A DNA stretch of 64,000 nt from the NCBI GenBank assembly GCA_016292635.1, contig JAEDIC010000001.1:131631-195630 (forward strand). Reading direction: 5' to 3'. This document shows, piece after piece, positions 26,451-34,026 of the stretch; position 1 is the stretch's first letter, and each line of letters starts with the position of its first letter. This DNA is from Clostridia bacterium. Lineage in GTDB: Bacteria > Bacillota > Clostridia > Christensenellales > CAG-138. The position numbers were made by a program, and so were the translations under genes. The notes below the pieces were generated by a model. That model saw only the letters and a list, made by a program, of their open reading frames with translations. It searched no databases and was not told the origin of the DNA.

Positions 26451-26585
26451 TTTTTATTGAGAGGAATCTGAGGCGGAGATCCCATGGCTGATATGCCTCA
26501 AAGTAATATCATAATCGGTTAATATATGATACAATTTTATTTAATTAAGAAACATTTCCATATCATATCAAAAAGGGCGGAAAAT

Positions 26586-26765
26586 ATGAGAAACATAATA
26601 CTGAATCACAATTTGCACGGCAGGCGTAAAGCGCGATATTACCGGCACTGTTACAGGCCCTTTATTGCCGGAGGAGTGGACTGGCGAAGGGTGTTAAATG
26701 TGAGTGGAAAGGCTTTTTTTATTTTAATACTTGTGATGTTCTGCATATATTGCTTATTTAATTGA
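26586..26765 (+). CDS. Small basic single-pass membrane protein
   Basis: The protein has 59 residues with a basic N-terminal half (GRRKARYYRHCYRPF) and one C-terminal membrane helix (AFFILILVMFCIYCLF). The ATG at 26586 follows AAGGGCGG at moderate spacing. I do not recognise it. It lies between tRNA-Thr and the oriC-like region and is not ribosomal protein L34. Confidence 0.5.
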   Translation: MRNIILNHNLHGRRKARYYRHCYRPFIAGGVDWRRVLNVSGKAFFILILVMFCIYCLFN

Positions 26766-27200
26766 TGTGTATAAATACGGCGGTAATTACGCACATATTA
26801 ATCAACAATATGTGAACAAGCCATATTGATAAATATTGATAATTGTTTGCTCTGCATTTTTTATGCCCAACCAGCACAAATTATGCAGGTATATGCGTAT
26901 TGATTAATCAACAAAATATGGATAACCCCATTGATACCATCATTGATAATTTCCCGCCGTTGATAAGATGGAAAAAGCGGCGCTTTACCAACCCATATCC
27001 AACATCTTTCCAATATTGATTTTTGTCATTTTTACCAGTGTTTGTCTGTCTTTTTCAATTTACCAACATTTTCAACGTCACTACGACTACCTACTACTAT
27101 ACTAATAATATAATAATCGTAAAAAGAAATGAGCGGCGGTAAATACATCCTCATTTTTAATCATTTCGTGTTATCAACAAACAAGGCGAATAATACCGAT
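26766..27200. other. Candidate replication origin (oriC)
   Basis: This is a gene-free, AT-rich block next to dnaN. A perfect DnaA box is present on minus (TTATACACA, 26766-26774). One-mismatch boxes lie at 26811-26819, 26917-26925 and 27171-27179. ATTGAT(A) repeats occur about seven times between 26825 and 27020. At 27081-27118 the minus strand carries a triplet-phased tract with TAGTAGTAG and runs of TTA/ATT, like the DnaA-trio unwinding element of Bacillus. The known origin-linked genes dnaN, mnmE, parAB, walJ and rlmH are all nearby. No dnaA gene is visible in the window, which is the main caveat. Confidence 0.6.
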
Positions 27201-27220
27201 AACTCCGGCTAAGGCTTTTC

Positions 27221-27322
27221 AATATTTGAAAAACGCACTAAAGTGGTTTATTTGGTATTCTATCCAAACTTTCGTTTTTTATCTTTTTGCTTCTTTTCTG
27301 AGAAAAGGAAGAGAAAGAAAGA
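27221..27322 (-). repeat. Family A repeat, truncated copy
   Basis: This copy keeps the GAAAAACGCACTAAAGTGG spacer and a hairpin of the long pyrimidine/purine type but lacks the GGCCTC palindrome. It lies directly next to a full copy, forming a tandem pair. Confidence 0.75.
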
Positions 27323-27353
27323 TAATAAAGCCGATCTTATTTCCGCCAAAAAA

Positions 27354-27477
27354 CAAATTTGGCCTCCCGTAGAGGCCAAATTTGGAAAACCCACTAAAGT
27401 GGCTTATTCGGTGTTCTAACCATACTTTCGCTTCTTTTTCTCCTTTCTTTTCTCGTAAGAAGAAAGAGAAAAAGAAG
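27354..27477 (-). repeat. Family A composite repeat after livF
   Basis: On the minus strand the hairpin (27431-27477) begins 19 bases after the livF stop. The CAAATTTGGCCTC / GAGGCCAAATTTG palindrome (27354-27384) follows. The second purine arm is missing in this copy. Confidence 0.85.
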
Positions 27478-27495
27478 ATAACATAAAGATGTAAA

Positions 27496-28212
27496 TTACT
27501 TTTTGCCAAGGTAGGCTTCGCGAACGCTTTGATCGTTCAGCAGTTCCATGCCTGTGCCGGTCATGGTGATGTTGCCGGTCTGCATAACGTAGCCACGGTT
27601 GGCGATTTTAAGGGCGGCATTGGCGTTCTGCTCTATAAGGAGAACGGTTGTGCCCTCGTCGTTTATGCGGCGAATGATGGAGAAAATGTCCTTTACTACC
27701 AGAGGGGCGAGTCCAAGGCTGGGCTCATCCATCATAATAAGCCTGGGCTTTGCCATAAGGGCACGACCCACGGCAAGCATCTGCTGCTCGCCGCCGGAGA
27801 GGGTGCCGGCATGCTGCCAGCTGCGCTCCTCAAGGCGGGGGAACAAGGAGTAAACATGCTTTATGTCGCTTTCGATGCCTTCCTTATCGCTGCGAAGGTA
27901 TGCGCCGATGCGAAGGTTTTCAAGGACGGTAAGGTTTGGAAATACACGGCGTCCTTCGGGAACAAGCACTATGCCACGCTTAACGATTTCATCGGTGGAC
28001 ATAAGGGTTATGTTCTCCCCCTTGTAGGATATGGATCCCGCAGAGGGGGTTACCACGCTCATTATGGAGCGGAGGGTGGTGGACTTGCCTGCGCCGTTGG
28101 CGCCGATGAGGGTAACTATCTCTCCCTCGTTTACATCAAAGGATATGCCTTTGAGGGCCTCAATTCCGCCGTAGTTAACTTTAAGATCACGAATTTCAAG
28201 CAGACTACTCAT
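27496..28212 (-). CDS. livF: Branched-chain amino-acid ABC transporter ATPase LivF
   Basis: The protein has 238 residues. Walker A is GANGAGKST, the signature is LSGGEQQML, and Walker B is LIMMDEPSLGL. LivF-type ATPases are shorter and lack the LivG C-terminal extension. It is the last gene of livH-M-G-F and overlaps livG. The ATG at 28212 has GGGTGG six bases upstream; an ATG two codons earlier abuts that site. With LivG it powers high-affinity uptake of Leu/Ile/Val or related amino acids. Confidence 0.93.
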   Translation of the reverse strand: MSSLLEIRDLKVNYGGIEALKGISFDVNEGEIVTLIGANGAGKSTTLRSIMSVVTPSAGSISYKGENITLMSTDEIVKRGIVLVPEGRRVFPNLTVLENLRIGAYLRSDKEGIESDIKHVYSLFPRLEERSWQHAGTLSGGEQQMLAVGRALMAKPRLIMMDEPSLGLAPLVVKDIFSIIRRINDEGTTVLLIEQNANAALKIANRGYVMQTGNITMTGTGMELLNDQSVREAYLGKK

Positions 28213-29047
28213 CCTCATCCACCCCCAAATAAGCGTTTATAACATCCGGATCGTCCTGTACCTCGGAGGCAGTGCCGGAGGCTATCATGCGGCCGAAGTC
28301 AAGAACGTATATGCGCTCTGCAATTGCCATAACAAGATCCATATGATGCTCTATCATAAGTATGGCAATGCCGTACTTGTCCCTTACCTGCACTATAAAG
28401 TCGGTAAGCTCTTTGGTTTCCTGAGGGTTCATGCCGGCGGCGGGTTCGTCCAGCAGCAGAAGCTTTGGATCCGTTGCCAACGCGCGGGCTATCTCAAGGC
28501 GGCGCTGGAGGCCGTAAGGCAGGCTGCCTGCTATCTCGTTTTTAAGATGGGCAAGGTTCTGCTCCTCAAGAAGGGCCATTGCCTCATCCCGCATACGCTG
28601 CTCTTCCTTGGCATTCAGGCGAAGAGTTGCGGTAAAAACATTCTGCTTTGCGCGCATATGCTTTGCGATAAGCACGTTTTCAAACACCGTAAGGCTCTTG
28701 AAGAGGCGAATGTTTTGGAATGTGCGGGCGATGCCGAGCTTTGTTATCTGGTCCGGGGTGGGGCTTATTACTTTGTTGAATTTATCGTAATATTCGCCCT
28801 TGTACAGCTTTTTCATCTTGCCCTGGGGATGGTTGCATACCATGGGCTCGCCATAAAAGCTTACCATGCCGTTGGTGGGCTCATATACGCCGGTTATGCA
28901 GTTGAAGGCTGTGGTCTTTCCTGCGCCGTTGGGGCCTATCAGGGCAACTATCTCATGCTCGTTCACTTCCATGGAAAAGTCGTTTACGGCAACGACGCCG
29001 CCGAACTGCATGGTTATATGGTCAAGTTTTAATACGTTGGCCGCCAT
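28205..29047 (-). CDS. livG: Branched-chain amino-acid ABC transporter ATPase LivG
   Basis: The protein has 280 residues. Walker A is GPNGAGKTT, the ABC signature appears as GSLPYGLQRRLEIARAL, Walker B is LLLLDEPAAGMNPQE, and the C-terminal extension of this subfamily is present. It begins one base after livM ends and overlaps livF. It pairs with LivF as the second ATPase. Confidence 0.94.
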   Translation of the reverse strand: MAANVLKLDHITMQFGGVVAVNDFSMEVNEHEIVALIGPNGAGKTTAFNCITGVYEPTNGMVSFYGEPMVCNHPQGKMKKLYKGEYYDKFNKVISPTPDQITKLGIARTFQNIRLFKSLTVFENVLIAKHMRAKQNVFTATLRLNAKEEQRMRDEAMALLEEQNLAHLKNEIAGSLPYGLQRRLEIARALATDPKLLLLDEPAAGMNPQETKELTDFIVQVRDKYGIAILMIEHHMDLVMAIAERIYVLDFGRMIASGTASEVQDDPDVINAYLGVDEDE

Positions 29048-29048
29048 A

Positions 29049-30134
29049 TTACCTGCCCTCCTTGGAAGTTTTTTTGCGCTTGGACGTTAGTTTTTTCCAT
29101 TTGTTTATCAAGGCCTGGGGTGAAAATTCCCTGTTGCCCATTATGCCCTGACGGTAGAACAGCACCACTGCCATGATGATAACGGCGAATACCACCTTAC
29201 GGAAGCCGGAGCGGAGCAGGGGCACCTGCCACGCGCCTATGAAGGTTTCGGTATCAAGGAAGCGGAGCCACCATTCGCTGCAGGCGATGAACAGGAAGGA
29301 GGCTATAACAGAGCCGGTTACGGAGCCTATGCCGCCGATAACAACTATAAGCAGTATTTCGTAGGTCATTGCGGACTTGAACGCCATTGCCTGCACCGTT
29401 GTCTGATACATGGCAAGGAGCGCGCCGCCCACCCCTGCGAAGAATGAGCTTATAACGAAGGACATTTGCTTATGGCGGAACAGGTTTATACCCATTGCCT
29501 CCGCGGCAATCTCATCGTCTCGTATTGCCTTGAAGGCCCTGCCGTATGAGGAATTTATAAGCATTACAATTAACGCGATACATATGCCCACAACGGCAAA
29601 GGGGAATAGTGTGGAATCAAAGGTTGGGAATTTCTTCAGCAGGTTTGAGCCGTTGGTAACGGGGCCAAGGGCGTCCCACTGGAAGAAGGCCCGGATTATC
29701 TCGGCAAAGCCAAGGGTGGCGATGGCAAGATAGTCGCTCTTCAGGCGCAGTACAGGAAGGCCGATAAGGAAGGCGAAGAAGGCCGCCGCAATGCCTGCCA
29801 GGATCAGCGCCGGGATCACCGGGATTGAAAAGTCTATTATGCCGCCGTCAAAATACTGATAAACGCTCATGCGCTGGTCTGCGGGTATGGTGAATATGGC
29901 GTATGTATATGCGCCGATAAGCATGAAGCCCGCCTGACCAAGGGAGAAAAGCCCGGTAAAGCCGTTCAAAAGGTTCATGGATACCGCAACCAGTGCGTAT
30001 ATGGCGCCCTTTTTCAATACGACGAACAGCATGGAATAGGGGTTCGTTACCTTCTCAAGCACGAACACCAGCACGAATAGCAGTATTACAAGCGCTGCTG
30101 AAACTATGGTGGAAGTGGATATCTTCTTAGTCAT
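29049..30134 (-). CDS. livM: Branched-chain amino-acid ABC transporter permease LivM
   Basis: The protein has 361 residues with about nine hydrophobic segments, the LivM fold and the conserved GFTGLFSLGQAGFMLIGAY and IRDDEIAAEAMGIN stretches. The ATG at 30134 follows GGAGGT at six bases; an earlier in-frame ATG lacks a site. The C-terminus is basic (KKLTSKRKKTSKEGR). Confidence 0.93.
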   Translation of the reverse strand: MTKKISTSTIVSAALVILLFVLVFVLEKVTNPYSMLFVVLKKGAIYALVAVSMNLLNGFTGLFSLGQAGFMLIGAYTYAIFTIPADQRMSVYQYFDGGIIDFSIPVIPALILAGIAAAFFAFLIGLPVLRLKSDYLAIATLGFAEIIRAFFQWDALGPVTNGSNLLKKFPTFDSTLFPFAVVGICIALIVMLINSSYGRAFKAIRDDEIAAEAMGINLFRHKQMSFVISSFFAGVGGALLAMYQTTVQAMAFKSAMTYEILLIVVIGGIGSVTGSVIASFLFIACSEWWLRFLDTETFIGAWQVPLLRSGFRKVVFAVIIMAVVLFYRQGIMGNREFSPQALINKWKKLTSKRKKTSKEGR

Positions 30135-30147
30135 GACAGCACCTCCA

Positions 30148-31032
30148 TTAAACCTTTTCATTGGCCTTTTCGCCAAAGAGACCAGTGGGCTTGAATACCA
30201 GTATGATTATCAGCAGAACGAAGGTAAAGGCGTCCGAGAAGGTGGTAAGGCCCATACCTTTTATTATGTTTTCGCATATGCCGATGAGGAATGCGCCTAT
30301 AACCGCGCCGGGTATCGAGCCGATGCCGCCGAATACCGCCGCAACGAAGGCCTTAAGGCCGGGCATCGCGCCGGAGGTGGGGATGACTGCGGCGTAGTTG
30401 GTGAAATACAGCATAGAGCCCACCGCCGCAAGGAAGGAGCCTATTATGAAAGTGGCGCTTATTACGCTGTTTATCTTTATGCCCATAAGCTGGCTGGTTT
30501 CAAAATCCTTGGATACGGCGCGCATTGCCATGCCTATCTTTGTTTTTTGAATAAATGTTACCAGGGCGACGATCAGAATAATGGTAAGTATAGGGGTTAT
30601 AACCGTTACCATTTTGGTGGTTGCGCCGCCTATGGTTATGGTATCGCTTATCCAGGGGATGGTGGGATACATTTTGGAAAGTCCCCCGGTTACGTAAAGG
30701 GCAAGGTTCTGCAAAAGGTAGGATACGCCGATTGCGCTTATCATGACGGACATCCTGGGGGCGGAGCGCAGGGGTTTATACGCCACGCGCTCGATAAGGA
30801 AGCCTATGAGCACCGTCGCTATCAGCGTAAGGGGTATTGCCAAATAAAGGGGCATTGCCGTTACGGCGTATATCATTATGAGGCCGGCGGCCATGAATAC
30901 ATCGCCGTGGGCAAAGTTGATAAGGCGAAGTATGCCGTATACCATGGTATACCCTATGGCTATAAGGGCGTACTGTCCGCCTACCGATATGCCCGCCAGC
31001 AAATACGGCAGGTTGTTGTTGATAAAGTCCAT
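30148..31032 (-). CDS. livH: Branched-chain amino-acid ABC transporter permease LivH
   Basis: The protein has 294 residues, a multi-pass LivH permease with the GLRLINFAHGD-like motif (GILRLINFAHGDVFM) and FGGIGSIPGAVIGAFLIG near the C-terminus. GGAGG lies 8 bases before the ATG. It is the first gene of the permease/ATPase block, separated from the binding-protein gene by 340 bases containing a hairpin. Confidence 0.94.
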   Translation of the reverse strand: MDFINNNLPYLLAGISVGGQYALIAIGYTMVYGILRLINFAHGDVFMAAGLIMIYAVTAMPLYLAIPLTLIATVLIGFLIERVAYKPLRSAPRMSVMISAIGVSYLLQNLALYVTGGLSKMYPTIPWISDTITIGGATTKMVTVITPILTIILIVALVTFIQKTKIGMAMRAVSKDFETSQLMGIKINSVISATFIIGSFLAAVGSMLYFTNYAAVIPTSGAMPGLKAFVAAVFGGIGSIPGAVIGAFLIGICENIIKGMGLTTFSDAFTFVLLIIILVFKPTGLFGEKANEKV

Positions 31033-31092
31033 TTGATGTACCTCCGGAAAATATGCGGGGTATGCGCGTGTTGAGCGAAGGGATGTTATATA

Positions 31093-31140
31093 GTTTTTCT
31101 TTTTTATCTTTTACGGGGAAAAGATAAAAAAAAGAAAGCA
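31093..31140 (+). repeat. Family A hairpin, truncated copy
   Basis: CTTTTTTATCTTTT and its complement flank ACGG, followed by the GAAAGCAAAATAAAAAGAAAG purine segment. The base changes ATC/GAT occur on both arms, so pairing is kept. No GGCCTC palindrome follows. Unlike most copies it lies in front of a gene (livH), antisense to the operon. Confidence 0.65.
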
Positions 31141-31321
31141 AAATAAAAAGAAAGCCAGAGTGGAAATTGATAAAGGTTATAAGTTATGCGTCATTTAAAG
31201 CTCAATGGGCGGCAATGAAATAAGCTTTGGCCCTTTTAACAGGAATCCCATTGATGCTATCGCTGCGCCATATTGAATTAAAGCAAAAGACAAAGCAAAT
31301 AATGCTTTTTAACCTAACAAG

Positions 31322-31348
31322 GTGGTGACGGGACGAGCCCGTCACCAC
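31322..31348 (-). terminator. Hairpin after the liv binding-protein gene
   Basis: GTGGTGACGGG and CCCGTCACCAC form an 11-bp stem 24 bases after the stop. The U-tract is poor on minus. A partial terminator or 3' stabiliser here would let the binding protein be made in excess over the permeases, as is usual for such operons. Confidence 0.6.
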
Positions 31349-31372
31349 GCTGTTTTGTTTTAAGTTAGGTTT

Positions 31373-32557
31373 TTATTTTACGCCCTGGATGGCAACGAAC
31401 TCCCAGGTGCCGGTCTCGGTGTTGACCTGCTTAACGAAAGCTACGTCGCGGATGGCGTCGCCGTTCTTCTGCTCAAAGGCGATGTCGCCGGTTGCGCCGG
31501 AGTAGGTGGTGTTCCACATGGCTTCCATGATGGCGGCGGGCTCGATACTGCCGGCAGCCTTGATAGCTTCGAGAGCGGTAAAGTATGCGTCATAGCCCAT
31601 GGCGGTAACAGCAGCAACCATGTCATTGCCGCCGTTGTTGGTCATGGCGGTAGAATCGGAAGCAAGGTACTCCTTGAAGCCCTTTACGAAAGCCTGACCG
31701 GCTTCGCTGTCGGTACCCTCATCAAAGAAGGTGGTTACGCAAACCTGTACGTTTTTGCCCTGAGCGGCAGAGGTGATAACGTTGGAATCCCAGGTATCGC
31801 CTGCCAGCAGGGGGATGTTCAGGCCGTTGCCTGCAGCCTGGTCAATGATGAGCGCTGCGGCTTCGGTGGAAACGGGGGCAAAGAATACTTCGCAGCCCTC
31901 GTTAACGGCGGTGGTGATGTAGGAAGTGAAGTCGGAGTTGCCCTCGGGGAAGGTCTCGTAGATCACTTCGCCGCCCAGAGCCTGGAAAGCCTCGTTGAAA
32001 TAGTTGCAAAGGCCGGCGGAGTAGTCATCGCCCAGCTTTGCCAGGGAGTATGCCTTCTTGGCGCCGAAGGTCTCGGAAGCGAAGTTGGCAAGAACGGTGC
32101 CCTGGAAGGGATCCAGGAAGCAGATGCGGAAATAGTGCTTGTTGCCTGCGGTTACCTGAGGATTGGTGCAGGTTACGCCCAGCACGGGGATGCCGGCCTT
32201 CTCGAATACATCGGATGCTGCGATGGATACGCCGGAGCCATAGGAGCCCAGAACGATGCTGGCGCCTGCGCTGACGAGGGAAGCAGCGGCGGTGGGGCCC
32301 TTGTCGTTGGAGCTTTCGTTGTCAACGATCTCCAGCTTTACGTTGTAGGTTTTGCCGCCTACTTCAACGGTGGGCTGTACGAAGTTGGCATACTGGATAC
32401 CAAGGGTCTCCTGCTTGCCGCCTGCGCCGTTGTCGCCGGAAGCGGGTTCGTATACGCCGATAACTACGGTGTCGCCTGCTGTATCGCCGGCGGGAGCAGC
32501 GCAGCCGATGGCAAACAGCATCACGGCGGCCATAAGGATGGCAAAGAACTTCTTCAT
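31373..32557 (-). CDS. livK: Branched-chain amino-acid ABC transporter substrate-binding lipoprotein
   Basis: The protein has 394 residues. It is a type I periplasmic-binding-fold protein (Peripla_BP_6) with a lipoprotein signal (MKKFFAILMAAVMLFAIGC, lipid-modified Cys19). Typical stretches are VVIGVYEPASGDNGAGGKQETLGIQYA and GASIVLGSYGSGVSIAASDVFEKAGIPVLG. It is anchored outside the membrane and delivers amino acids to LivHMGF. It has its own strong promoter and is the first gene of the cluster. Confidence 0.93.
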   Translation of the reverse strand: MKKFFAILMAAVMLFAIGCAAPAGDTAGDTVVIGVYEPASGDNGAGGKQETLGIQYANFVQPTVEVGGKTYNVKLEIVDNESSNDKGPTAAASLVSAGASIVLGSYGSGVSIAASDVFEKAGIPVLGVTCTNPQVTAGNKHYFRICFLDPFQGTVLANFASETFGAKKAYSLAKLGDDYSAGLCNYFNEAFQALGGEVIYETFPEGNSDFTSYITTAVNEGCEVFFAPVSTEAAALIIDQAAGNGLNIPLLAGDTWDSNVITSAAQGKNVQVCVTTFFDEGTDSEAGQAFVKGFKEYLASDSTAMTNNGGNDMVAAVTAMGYDAYFTALEAIKAAGSIEPAAIMEAMWNTTYSGATGDIAFEQKNGDAIRDVAFVKQVNTETGTWEFVAIQGVK

Positions 32558-32605
32558 TGTGTTTTTCCTCCGTTTTATTATATTTGTGACCTTTATTTAA
32601 AGCGC

Positions 32606-32619
32606 ATCCATTAATGGAT
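32606..32619. promoter_or_regulatory. Perfect palindrome in the liv leader
   Basis: ATCCATTAATGGAT lies between the promoter (32658-32686) and the binding-protein start. It is a candidate operator for nutrient control; the regulator is unknown. Confidence 0.4.
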
Positions 32620-32657
32620 ATGCTTTTAACCTTGGGAAAATCCCTTGGTATTTTACG

Positions 32658-32686
32658 ATTTTACAATATGCGTTCTGATTTTGCAA
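32658..32686 (-). promoter_or_regulatory. Promoter of the liv operon
   Basis: TTGCAA (32681-32686), 17 bases, then TAAAAT (32658-32663) on the minus strand. The leader is about 95 bases. Confidence 0.75.
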
Positions 32687-33049
32687 CAGAAAAAGTAAGC
32701 CGATGGCAAACGAGTGTCCGTAAAGTAAATACAAAGGTGGCATTTTTTCTGATATCCGGGTAAAACACCGGAGGATTTTATGAAATAAGTGCGCCATGGA
32801 CGGACAGGGCTGAGGGATTAATAATAATTAGAACAAACAGTTATGCTATATAATTTTACTATACTTTTCATCTTCTTGCAACAATTGCATCACGATTTAT
32901 TCAATTTTTTTTACACCGGGATGTCCTCAGGGAGCGCACAGAAGAAAAATACAGGGGAAAGAAATATATAATTTTTCGAAAGGATTTTCCGGCGGCAATT
33001 CCCCCGCGGAAGCCGTTTTCGCCGATCTTTTGTCAGCGGCAGCGCCAAA

Positions 33050-33146
33050 GCAACTTATTTCGCTATCCTCATATACTTTCGCTTTTCTTTCTCTTTTTGC
33101 TTCTTTTTCTTCTTTCTTTTCCCGCGAAAAGAAAGAGAAAAAGAAG
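33050..33146 (-). repeat. Family A repeat, copy lacking the second palindrome
   Basis: The minus strand has the pyrimidine arm, purine arm and mirror purine segment (AAAAAGAGAAAGAAAAG, the latter at about 33089-33105 on plus as its complement), then GCGAAAGTATATG. The GGCCTC palindrome is missing. It is in tandem with the next copy, about 35 bases away. Confidence 0.8.
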
Positions 33147-33180
33147 AATATCCTTACCCGGAATCTCCATGCCAAAAAAG

Positions 33181-33318
33181 CAAATTTGGCCTCCCCTTGA
33201 GGCCAAATTCGGAAAACGCACTAAAGCGCCGTATTTATTCTTCTATCTGTCTTTCGCTTTTCTTTTTCTTTTGCTTCTTTTCTCTTTTCTTTTCATGGAA
33301 AAGAAAAAGAAAAGAAGA
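33181..33318 (-). repeat. Family A composite repeat upstream of the thioesterase gene
   Basis: The palindrome CAAATTTGGCCTC ... GAGGCCAAATT (33181-33209) and the hairpin (33272-33318) are both present. Here the purine segments read AAAAGAAAAAGAAAAG, a different sequence from the neighbouring copy, yet the hairpin and the mirror relation persist. This pair lies between two divergent gene starts, an exception to the usual 3' position. Confidence 0.85.
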
Positions 33319-33375
33319 CTATGCCAATCTTATCATTATAATGTACAATATAAAAAAACAGCGAGGTACAAAGTT

Positions 33376-33768
33376 ATGACAATGGAGCCAGGAATCACCA
33401 ACCGCAAGGAAGTAATGGTTACACCGGAAAATGTGGCCGGAAACGTTGGCAGCGGCGAAATCGACGTATTTGCCACCCCTGAAATGATAAACCTTATGGA
33501 GCACTGCGCCAGCGAAGGCATTGCCCCTTATCTTGAGCCCGGCAAAACCACCGTTGGCATGACGGTGAAGGTTTCCCATCTCAGCGCAACCCCCATCGGC
33601 ATGAAGGTCTGGTGCGAAAGCACCCTTACCGCCATTGAGGGCAAAAAGCTCTCCTTCGAGGTGAGGGCATATGATGATAAGGGCCTCATAGGTGAGGGCA
33701 CCCACGAGCGCTTTATCGTGGATACCGAAAAATTCATGGCCCGGGCTATGGCCAAGCTGGAGGGATAG
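33376..33768 (+). CDS. FlK-like hotdog-fold acyl-CoA thioesterase
   Basis: The protein has 130 residues with a single hotdog domain. The residues T34, E42 and H68 reproduce the spacing of the Thr42/Glu50/His76 triad of fluoroacetyl-CoA thioesterase FlK exactly (8 and 26 residues apart). The flanking stretches ATPEMINLMEHCA and VSHLSATPIG are typical. Many bacteria carry FlK homologues that act on other short acyl-CoAs, so fluoroacetate is not implied. The ATG at 33376 follows GAGGT. A TATAAT at 33337-33342 may be the -10. A family A repeat begins 29 bases after the stop. Confidence 0.8.
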   Translation: MTMEPGITNRKEVMVTPENVAGNVGSGEIDVFATPEMINLMEHCASEGIAPYLEPGKTTVGMTVKVSHLSATPIGMKVWCESTLTAIEGKKLSFEVRAYDDKGLIGEGTHERFIVDTEKFMARAMAKLEG

Positions 33769-33796
33769 AGCGGGCTTTTCTTTTTATGGATAAAGA

Positions 33797-33948
33797 CTTC
33801 TTTTTCTCTTTCTTTTCGCGGGAAAAGAAAGAGAAAAAGAAGCAAAAAGAGAAAGAAAAGCGGGAGAATAAGGGAGAATAATAAGAATTAAGAAATAAGA
33901 GCCTTTGTATCATTTTCCAAATTTGGCCTCGATGGGAGGCCAAATTTG
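33797..33948 (+). repeat. Family A composite repeat, best-preserved copy
   Basis: The hairpin arms at 33797-33817 and 33822-33842 are a perfect 21-bp match around GCGG. The purine arm GAAAAGAAAGAGAAAAA (33822-33838) is mirrored exactly by AAAAAGAGAAAGAAAAG (33844-33860) across GAAGC. GCGGGAG and a spacer follow, then the palindrome with CAAATTTGGCCTC arms (33918-33948). The element starts 29 bases after the thioesterase stop. Hairpin plus mirror repeat could form a Y-R-R triplex. Confidence 0.9.
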
Positions 33949-33981
33949 CTTTTTTCCCAGGGATGTTTATTTAAATAGAAG

Positions 33982-34005
33982 AAAGCCGCCCATATGGACG
34001 GCTTT
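33982..34005 (-). terminator. Terminator of the AGCS symporter gene
   Basis: AAAGCCGtCC / GGgCGGCTTT stem with an ATATG-type loop, followed on minus by CTTCTATTT, 22 bases after the stop. Confidence 0.75.
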
Positions 34006-34026
34006 GATGGCGGGTAGGTGAAATTA

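Larger units (their letters stand above)
31033..31372. other. livK-livH gap with repeat remnant and attenuating hairpin
   Basis: This gene-free stretch contains a family A hairpin (31093-31140), about 130 bases without recognisable content, and a GC-rich hairpin after the binding-protein gene. A weak internal minus promoter (TTGAGC and TTATAA-like, near 31175-31205) is possible. Confidence 0.5.

Noticed and set aside
26586..26765. Ribosomal protein L34 gene beside oriC
   Set aside because: The 59-residue product is basic at first but ends in a membrane helix and lacks the KRTYQP-type L34 sequence.
33797..33860. Family A hairpin as an ordinary intrinsic terminator only
   Set aside because: The stem is almost pure A-T/G-A:C-T with little GC and no clean U-run after it; the extra mirror segment and the second palindrome are not needed for termination.
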